Source of the DNA: Gemmatimonadales bacterium
GTDB taxonomy: Bacteria; Gemmatimonadota; Gemmatimonadetes; Palauibacterales; Palauibacteraceae
DNA length: 39,346 nucleotides
Reading direction: 5' to 3'
Assembly: GCA_030636765.1 (NCBI GenBank)
Contig: DAOVWI010000004.1
Span: forward strand, 1-39,346
The notes beneath the pieces were generated by a model. The model was not told where the DNA came from. It worked only from the letters and a program-made list of their open reading frames with translations, and did not search any database. This document shows, one piece after another, positions 34,596 through 39,346 of the stretch; position 1 is the stretch's first letter; each line of letters opens with the position of its first letter. The position numbers and the translations under genes were made by a program.

Positions 34596-35300
34596 TCACG
34601 AAGCGGCGCGGGCCGCAGCCTCCTGCTCGTGCAGGGCATCGATCATCTTCTGCGCGCTCTCCTCCATGTCGATCACGAGCCTGTCCACTCGCGTCACGAA
34701 GTAGTTGTGCGCGATGTTGATCGGGATGGCGATCGCCAGACCGGTCGCTGTCGTGATCAGGGCCACCTTGATCCCGCCCGCCACCAGCGTGGCCTCCACC
34801 TCGCCCGCGATCTCGATCGCCTGGAACGCCTGGATCATCCCGATCACGGTTCCAAGGAAGCCGAGCAGCGGCGCGACGTTCGCCAGCGTAGCCAGCCAGA
34901 CGAGGCCCTTCTCCAGCTCGGCGATCTGGATCGCGCCGGCGTTCTCGATCGCCTGAATGACTCGCTCGGTGCCCTCTTCGTGTCGCTTGAGACCTGCCTC
35001 CAGGATCGCAGCGGCCGGCGCCTTGGAGTCTTCGCATCGAGAGAGGGCCTCGGGCAGGCGCCCGTGAGCTACCATCGCGTCCACATCGGAGAGAAGGGCA
35101 CGTGTGCGGGTCGATTTCACCTGGAGGTCGATGAACTTCCAGAAGATGATCAGGAAGCCGACGGCCATGCAGAAGCCGAGCGGCCACATCATGAAGCCCC
35201 CCGAATCCCAGATCTCGCCCAGGTGCAACTCCTGTCCCCCACCGAGCGTGGGCGACGCCTCCTGTACGAGCCAGAACGCTGTTGCTAGAAAGCTGTTCAA
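34596..35300 (-). CDS. MotA/TolQ/ExbB-family proton channel protein
   Basis: 234 residues from TTG 35300, chosen because GGAGG lies 5 nt upstream; a GTG at 35306 overlaps that ribosome site. Three transmembrane helices are visible: about 35-55 (FMMWPLGFCMAVGFLIIFW), about 130-155 (LATLANVAPLLGFLGTVIGMIQAF) and about 170-195 (ALITTATGLAIAIPINIAHNYF). The last two carry the family signature of ExbB/TolQ. The complex converts proton motive force into motion of ExbD/TolR and TonB/TolA. No exbD/tolR or tonB follows; they must be elsewhere. The TonB receptor lies downstream past a hairpin. The cytoplasmic loop (RCEDSKAPAAAILEAGLKRHEEG) is typical. Confidence 0.92.
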   Translation of the reverse strand: MNSFLATAFWLVQEASPTLGGGQELHLGEIWDSGGFMMWPLGFCMAVGFLIIFWKFIDLQVKSTRTRALLSDVDAMVAHGRLPEALSRCEDSKAPAAAILEAGLKRHEEGTERVIQAIENAGAIQIAELEKGLVWLATLANVAPLLGFLGTVIGMIQAFQAIEIAGEVEATLVAGGIKVALITTATGLAIAIPINIAHNYFVTRVDRLVIDMEESAQKMIDALHEQEAAARAAS

Positions 35301-35375
35301 GGTCACCTCCGACTGCCTTGGCTACCGCAGGCCATGCGGGCCGGGCGTGCCGCCCGGCGAGGCGATAGGCGGCGC

Positions 35376-35405
35376 AAGCTAAGAGCGGCCTTCGGAGGCT
35401 GTCAA
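35376..35405 (-). promoter_or_regulatory. Promoter of the ExbB gene
   Basis: A perfect -35 TTGACA (35405-35400) is followed by an 18-bp spacer and -10-like TAGCTT (35381-35376, three of six). The predicted leader is about 70 nt and contains an 8-bp GC hairpin (35340-35358, CCGGGCG-TGC-CGCCCGG core) upstream of the GGAGG site. Confidence 0.5.
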
Positions 35406-35479
35406 GTCGCTCCACCGCCCCCCGGGCCGGCTCCTGAGGCCGCCCGCAACCGCTCCGTCGAGACCCTCCCGTGCGCGCC

Positions 35480-36460
35480 TTACGCTTTGACGCAGCGCAC
35501 CCACCGTCCGGCCCTGCGCTCCTCCAGCGCCGGAAGCGCGGCGACGCACTCGCCATCCTTGGCCGGACTCGGACAGCGCGGATAGAAGGGACAGCCGAAC
35601 GAAGGGGCGTCCCCTACCTCTCCTTCCGGCAGCGGCGGATCCGCCTTCCTGCGCCGCGCCTTAGGGGGGTGTGGGCTCGGTACCGCCGCGAGGAGAGCCT
35701 TCGTATACGGGTGAAGGGGATGGGCGAACAGCTCGTCGGCCCGCGCGAGCTCCACGATTCGTCCGCCATACATCACGGCCACGCGATCGGCGACCTGCCG
35801 GACGACGGCCAGGTCGTGAGCGATGAAGAGATAAGAGAGCCCGAGCCGCGCCTGGAGGTCTGCCAGCAGGTTCAGCACCTGCGCCTGGATCGAGACGTCT
35901 AGCGCCGACACGGGCTCGTCCGCGACGATCAGATGGGGCTCGACGGCGAGGGCCCGCGCCACCCCGATCCGCTGCCGCTGACCGCCGGAGAACTCGTGCG
36001 GGTATCGGCTCGCCGCGTCCGCGTCGAGCCCCACCAGCTTCAGCAGCTCCGCGATGCGCTCCGGCCGCCTGGCGCGGGGCACGAGCTCGTGTACCGCCAG
36101 CACCTCCGCCAGCATGCTGCCGACAGTCAGCCTCGGGTTCAGGGAAGCGAAAGGATCCTGAAACACCAACTGGACCGAGCGCCGGAAATCCCGCAGCTCC
36201 ACCGGCGACAACGTCCTCAGGTCGCGGCCGCGATACCGTACCTCGCCGGCCGAGGGCGGCTCGAGCCCGAGCAGGAGACGCGCCGTGGTGCTCTTGCCGC
36301 ACCCCGACTCGCCGACCAGAGCCAGAGTCTCCCTCTCCCGGATCCGCAGCGAGACGCCCTCCACCGCCCGAACGCTCCCGCTTGTCTCGGCCTGCCGCCC
36401 AGCCTGATAGCGCCGCGTGAGCCCCCTGGCCTCGAGAATGACGCTCTCCCCGGAGCTCAC
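35480..36460 (-). CDS. oppF: Oligopeptide ABC transporter ATP-binding protein OppF/DppF type
   Basis: 326 residues from GTG 36460, which overlaps the oppD stop as GTGA; the frame open back to 37129 is antisense-like noise inside oppD. Walker [11 protein letters not shown]-loop [12 protein letters not shown], signature [15 protein letters not shown], Walker [13 protein letters not shown] and the switch His in IAHDLAVV are all intact. The C-terminal oligopeptide-transporter extension ([16 protein letters not shown] and [16 protein letters not shown]) carries the cysteines of the FeS-like C-terminal motif. It pairs with OppD to power dipeptide/oligopeptide import through OppBC. Confidence 0.95.
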   Translation of the reverse strand: MSSGESVILEARGLTRRYQAGRQAETSGSVRAVEGVSLRIRERETLALVGESGCGKSTTARLLLGLEPPSAGEVRYRGRDLRTLSPVELRDFRRSVQLVFQDPFASLNPRLTVGSMLAEVLAVHELVPRARRPERIAELLKLVGLDADAASRYPHEFSGGQRQRIGVARALAVEPHLIVADEPVSALDVSIQAQVLNLLADLQARLGLSYLFIAHDLAVVRQVADRVAVMYGGRIVELARADELFAHPLHPYTKALLAAVPSPHPPKARRRKADPPLPEGEVGDAPSFGCPFYPRCPSPAKDGECVAALPALEERRAGRWVRCVKA

Positions 36461-37563
36461 GGGCTCTCTCCGGGCCTCACGGCCTCCGCGCCCGCCGCGG
36501 GCGTCACGCCCGCCCCACTCCCCACGTCCACCCCGAAGCCGGCGCCCATCCGTCGCGTCGGCTCCTCCTCGAGCCAGCAGCGGTCCTGGCGGACCGGACC
36601 CTCGGCGCTGCCGCGCACGAGCGGAGGCGGCTCGAAGCAACGCTCCCAGGCGTACGGGCAGCGGGGCCGGAAACGGCATCCCTCCGGCCAGGCCGCGGCG
36701 TGCGGCACGCTCCCCGGGATTTCCGCAAGCCGGGCCCGCCGCCGGTACAGCTCGGGGACGGCCTGAAGGAGGCCTTCGGTGTACGGATGCCGCGGTTCGC
36801 TGAACAGCGGAGCGACCGGGGCCTCTTCCACGATCTGGCCGCCATACATGACCAGCACTCGGTCGGCCGTTTGCGCCACAACACCCAGGTCGTGAGTGAT
36901 GAGCAGGATCGCGGTTCCCAGCTCCTCCTGCAGCGAGGCCAGAAGGCGGAGGATCTGCGCCTGGACGGTCACATCGAGCGCGGTCGTCGGCTCGTCCGCG
37001 ATCAAGAGGGCCGGGCGGGCCGAGAGCGCCATCGCGATCATCACCCGCTGCCGCATGCCGCCGGAGAGCTGGTGGGGGTAGTAGCCGTGGCGCCGCTCGG
37101 GCTCGGAGATCCCCACGCGCCCGAGCCACTCGATCGCCTTCCGCCGGATCGCGGCCGAGCGGCTCTCTCCCGAGCGCCGGCCGAACGACCCGTGCGCCCG
37201 GATCGCCTCGGACACCTGGTCGCCGACCGTGAACACCGGATTCAGGCTGGTCATCGGCTCCTGGAAGATCATGCCGATCTCGCCTCCCCGGATCTCGCGG
37301 AGCCTCCTCTCGCTCGCGCCGACCAGCTCCTCTCCTCGCAGCCGCACGCTCGAACCGGGAAGGACACGGCCCGGCGGCTCGGGAACCAGACCCAGGATGG
37401 AGAGCGCCGTGACGGACTTTCCGCAGCCCGACTCGCCGACGAGCGCAAGCGTCTCGCCTTCACGCACCTCGAACGAGACGCCATCCACGGCGCGCGCCTC
37501 CCCCCGCTCGGTCGCGAAGTGGGTGCGCAGGCTCCGCACCTCCAGGAGCGGCTCGCCCGTCAC
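36457..37563 (-). CDS. oppD: Oligopeptide ABC transporter ATP-binding protein OppD/DppD type
   Basis: 368 residues from GTG 37563, preceded by GGAGAGG at about 8 nt; a more distal open frame to 37629 overlaps oppC and is less likely. Walker [29 protein letters not shown], signature [15 protein letters not shown], Walker [15 protein letters not shown] and the switch ITHDLGVV are intact. The C-terminal [14 protein letters not shown] and [14 protein letters not shown] are diagnostic of the OppD family. The last 35 residues are a Gly/Ala-rich tail. Its start overlaps the stop of a 14-codon mini-ORF, and its stop overlaps the oppF start, both as GTGA. Confidence 0.95.
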   Translation of the reverse strand: MTGEPLLEVRSLRTHFATERGEARAVDGVSFEVREGETLALVGESGCGKSVTALSILGLVPEPPGRVLPGSSVRLRGEELVGASERRLREIRGGEIGMIFQEPMTSLNPVFTVGDQVSEAIRAHGSFGRRSGESRSAAIRRKAIEWLGRVGISEPERRHGYYPHQLSGGMRQRVMIAMALSARPALLIADEPTTALDVTVQAQILRLLASLQEELGTAILLITHDLGVVAQTADRVLVMYGGQIVEEAPVAPLFSEPRHPYTEGLLQAVPELYRRRARLAEIPGSVPHAAAWPEGCRFRPRCPYAWERCFEPPPLVRGSAEGPVRQDRCWLEEEPTRRMGAGFGVDVGSGAGVTPAAGAEAVRPGESP

Positions 37564-37604
37564 GACACGGGCCTCTCCGTCACGACACGGCGCTCGCCCG
37601 TCAC
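37551..37604 (-). repeat. Tandem repeat at the oppC-oppD junction
   Basis: Read on the minus strand, three copies of a 20-21-nt unit begin GTGACGG. Copies at 37604 and 37563 share GTGACGGGCGAGC, and the middle copy at 37583 reads GTGACGGAGAGG. The first two are each followed by CCGTGTC. The first GTGA contains the oppC stop and the last is the oppD start. Confidence 0.85.
37560..37604 (-). CDS. 14-codon mini-ORF bridging oppC and oppD
   Basis: GTG 37604 to TGA 37562-37560, encoding [14 protein letters not shown]. Its start overlaps the oppC stop as GTGA and its stop overlaps the oppD start as GTGA. It arises from the tandem repeat and may only relay ribosomes from oppC to oppD; alternatively it is an accident and oppD is initiated directly from its own GGAGAGG. 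Whether it is translated is unknown. Confidence 0.35.
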   Translation of the reverse strand: MTGERRVVTERPVS

Positions 37605-38461
37605 GCGACGTGTCTCGGGTCGAGGGCATCGCGCAGCCCGTCGCCCACGAGGTTGAAGCTCATGACGGTGAGCACGATCGCCAGCCCCGGGAAGGTCGTG
37701 ATCCACCAGGCGTCCAGCATCGTGTCCCGGCCGGACGCGACCATGTTGCCCCAGCTGGCGGTCGGCGGCTGAACACCGAGGCCGAGGAAGCTGAGCGCGG
37801 CTTCGGCGAGGATCGTGTTTCCTATCCCCAAAGTGGCGGCGATGATGACCGGCGTCAGGACGTTCGGGAGGATGTGGCGGACGAGGATCCGGGCCTGTCC
37901 GAACCCCAGGACGCGCGCCGCCGTCACGTACTCCATCTCGCGCACGGTGAGCACCTGTCCGCGGACGATTCGGGAGGTCCCCATCCAGCCCGTCAGTCCG
38001 AGCACCAGCGTAACCAGCGCGATCGACGGCTCGAAGAGCGCCACGAGCGTGATCAGCAACACGAGCCGGGGAAAGCTCAACAGGAGATCCACGCCCCGCA
38101 TCAGCGTCGTGTCCAGCCACCCGCCCAGAAAGCCGGCGATCGCGCCCACGGCCGTTCCAATGCTGATCGCGAGCGCCACCGCCAGGAATCCTATCATCAG
38201 GCTGATCCGCGCCCCGTAGACGACCCGGCTGAAGACGTCGCGCCCGAACCGATCCGTCCCCATCGGGTGCTCGACCGACGGCGGCTGATAGCGCGTCGCC
38301 ACGATATCCGTCTGTTCGTCCGGGTCATGCGGGGCCACGAGCGGCGCCATCAGAGCCGTGAGCGCGAGCAGGACCGTGAGAAGGAGGCCCAGGACCGCCT
38401 GGCGGTGCCGCAGGAACCTTCGCCACGCCTCCCGGCGGACCGAGCGGCGACTTCCCGTCAT
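37601..38461 (-). CDS. oppC: Oligopeptide ABC transporter permease OppC/DppC type
   Basis: 286 residues from ATG 38461 ([13 protein letters not shown]); the frame extends to 38533 but would overlap oppB by 50 nt. It has the typical long first transmembrane segment after a basic cytoplasmic stretch ([21 protein letters not shown]), a periplasmic loop with [24 protein letters not shown], and five further helices. The coupling EAA-like loop ([31 protein letters not shown]) and [20 protein letters not shown] are family hallmarks. It forms the channel with OppB in the inner membrane. It ends in GTGA, overlapping the mini-ORF. Confidence 0.95.
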   Translation of the reverse strand: MTGSRRSVRREAWRRFLRHRQAVLGLLLTVLLALTALMAPLVAPHDPDEQTDIVATRYQPPSVEHPMGTDRFGRDVFSRVVYGARISLMIGFLAVALAISIGTAVGAIAGFLGGWLDTTLMRGVDLLLSFPRLVLLITLVALFEPSIALVTLVLGLTGWMGTSRIVRGQVLTVREMEYVTAARVLGFGQARILVRHILPNVLTPVIIAATLGIGNTILAEAALSFLGLGVQPPTASWGNMVASGRDTMLDAWWITTFPGLAIVLTVMSFNLVGDGLRDALDPRHVA

Positions 38462-38483
38462 CGGACCCCGCTCGCCGGGCGGC

Positions 38484-39346
38484 TCATGCTCTCCGGATTC
38501 GCGGGTCGACCGCCGCGTACAGCATGTCCGCAACCAGGTTCGCCGCCAGGACCAGGACGCCGAAGAAGAAGCTGGCTGCCATCACCACCGGGTAGTCACG
38601 CCCCAGGATCGCGTTGTACAGGGCCCGGCCCATGCCCGGCCACGAGAAAACGACCTCGATCACCACGGAGCCTCCGAACAGGAGCGGCAGGTAGAGACCG
38701 AGCAGGCTCACGATCGGAACGAGCGCGTTTCGAAGCGCGTGCTTCAGTATCACCCGCCGCTCGGGAAGACCCTTCGCGCGAGCCGTCCGGATGTAGTCCT
38801 GGCCGATCACCTCCAGCATCGAGCCCCGCATGTAGCGGGCGACCCCGGCGGCGGAGGCGATCCCGAGCGCGATGGAGGGGAGCACGAGGTGCCGGGCCCG
38901 GTCGAGCAGCTTGCCCAGCGGCCCCATGAACTCGTAGCCGACGGAGGTGACCCCCGATATCGGCAGCCGCAGTGCGTCCGGGAGAGCCGGCGACGAGAAG
39001 GCGAGGATCAGCATCAGGCCCAGCCAGAAGCCCGGCATCGAGTACACGAACAGCGAGGTGAACGTGAGCACGTTGTCCAGCTTGGAGTACTGCCGGACCG
39101 CCTGAACGGCGCCCACCGCGCAACCGACTACGAATATCAGCACGAGCGACACTCCGCTCAGCACCAGGGTGTTCGGAAGCGCGTCGGCGAGGACCGCGGA
39201 AACCGGTCGGTGCTGGCCGAAGCTGTAGCCGAAGTCGCCGGTGAAGAAGGCCCGCAGCCACCGGAAGTACTGCTCATGGATGGGCCGGTCGAGCCCGAGG
39301 TTCTCGCGCATGCGATCGATGATCTCGGGGCTGACGTTCGGGTTGA
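38484..39346 (-). CDS. oppB: Oligopeptide ABC transporter permease OppB/DppB type, 5' end beyond window
   Basis: The 3' 287 codons of the gene. The frame is open to the right edge, and the residues upstream of the first in-window ATG (NPNVSPEIIDR before MRENLGLDRP) are typical OppB, so that ATG (39311) is not the start. Family features are the periplasmic loop GLDRPIHEQYFRWLRAFFTGDFGYSF, five transmembrane helices, ARYMRGSMLEVIGQDYIRTARAKGLPERRVILKHALRNALVP (EAA loop) and the closing LVADMLYAAVDPRIR. A solute-binding protein, if present, would lie upstream and outside the window. It is followed by oppC after 22 nt. Confidence 0.95.
   Translation of the reverse strand, partial: NPNVSPEIIDRMRENLGLDRPIHEQYFRWLRAFFTGDFGYSFGQHRPVSAVLADALPNTLVLSGVSLVLIFVVGCAVGAVQAVRQYSKLDNVLTFTSLFVYSMPGFWLGLMLILAFSSPALPDALRLPISGVTSVGYEFMGPLGKLLDRARHLVLPSIALGIASAAGVARYMRGSMLEVIGQDYIRTARAKGLPERRVILKHALRNALVPIVSLLGLYLPLLFGGSVVIEVVFSWPGMGRALYNAILGRDYPVVMAASFFFGVLVLAANLVADMLYAAVDPRIRRA

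Noticed and set aside
36461-37129. Extension of the oppF frame upstream of GTG 36460
   Set aside because: It lies entirely inside oppD, is Arg/Pro/Ala-rich noise, and oppF starts naturally at the GTGA overlap.
37229-38929. Plus-strand frame of 566 codons opposite oppD, oppC and oppB
   Set aside because: Antisense to three well-recognised transporter genes; low-complexity His/Arg composition.

Overview
The window is a gene-dense, high-GC bacterial chromosome segment with no rRNA, tRNA, phage or CRISPR signal. Diderm features are clear: a TonB-dependent receptor with an N-terminal carboxypeptidase-regulatory-like domain, an outer-membrane barrel protein, an ExbB/TolQ proton channel, a Slt-type lytic transglycosylase and a lipoprotein. 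With the very high GC, the frequent GTG/TTG starts and the family mix (DUF5686-like barrel, RemA/DUF370-like protein, short RpoD-type sigma factor), this suggests a Gemmatimonadota-like organism. That placement is inference, not proof.

Layout. 1-5055: a partial membrane protein, a MerR/TipAS regulator with its own operator, a DinB-VOC pair and a two-subunit molybdenum hydroxylase on the minus strand. 5280-10303: an unknown secreted protein, a Tat component with an HNH nuclease, and priA. 10325-13972 (minus): HDAC-like deacetylase, M24 peptidase and dipeptide epimerase, the last two separated by a 331-bp MITE-like element. 14094-18363: a lipoprotein converging on a sigma factor, a PP2C phosphatase and an HD-domain phosphohydrolase. 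18522-21074: a RemA-like protein, a terminator and an outer-membrane protein. 21082-25935: a trp operon (trpL-trpDCFBA) with a complete attenuator whose leader peptide carries four consecutive Trp codons. 25958-35300 (minus): polA, cold-shock protein, lytic transglycosylase, TonB receptor and ExbB. 35480-39346 (minus): oppBCDF peptide transporter genes, with oppB running off the window.

The most notable points are: (i) trpL appears leaderless, its AUG lying 7 nt after a well-spaced promoter, and the controlled operon lacks trpE/trpG; (ii) the MerR/TipAS protein has lost about 20 residues that should form most of its DNA-binding domain, although a textbook MerR operator (palindrome in a 19-bp spacer) remains upstream; (iii) oppC and oppD are joined by a 14-codon mini-ORF with a GTGA overlap at each end, built from a tandem repeat; (iv) a MITE-like element may supply the -35 box of the dipeptide epimerase gene; (v) DNA polymerase I has lost all four proofreading carboxylates; (vi) TrpF has an altered active site. 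I did not find a clear new defence or mobile system. The novelty here is mainly regulatory.
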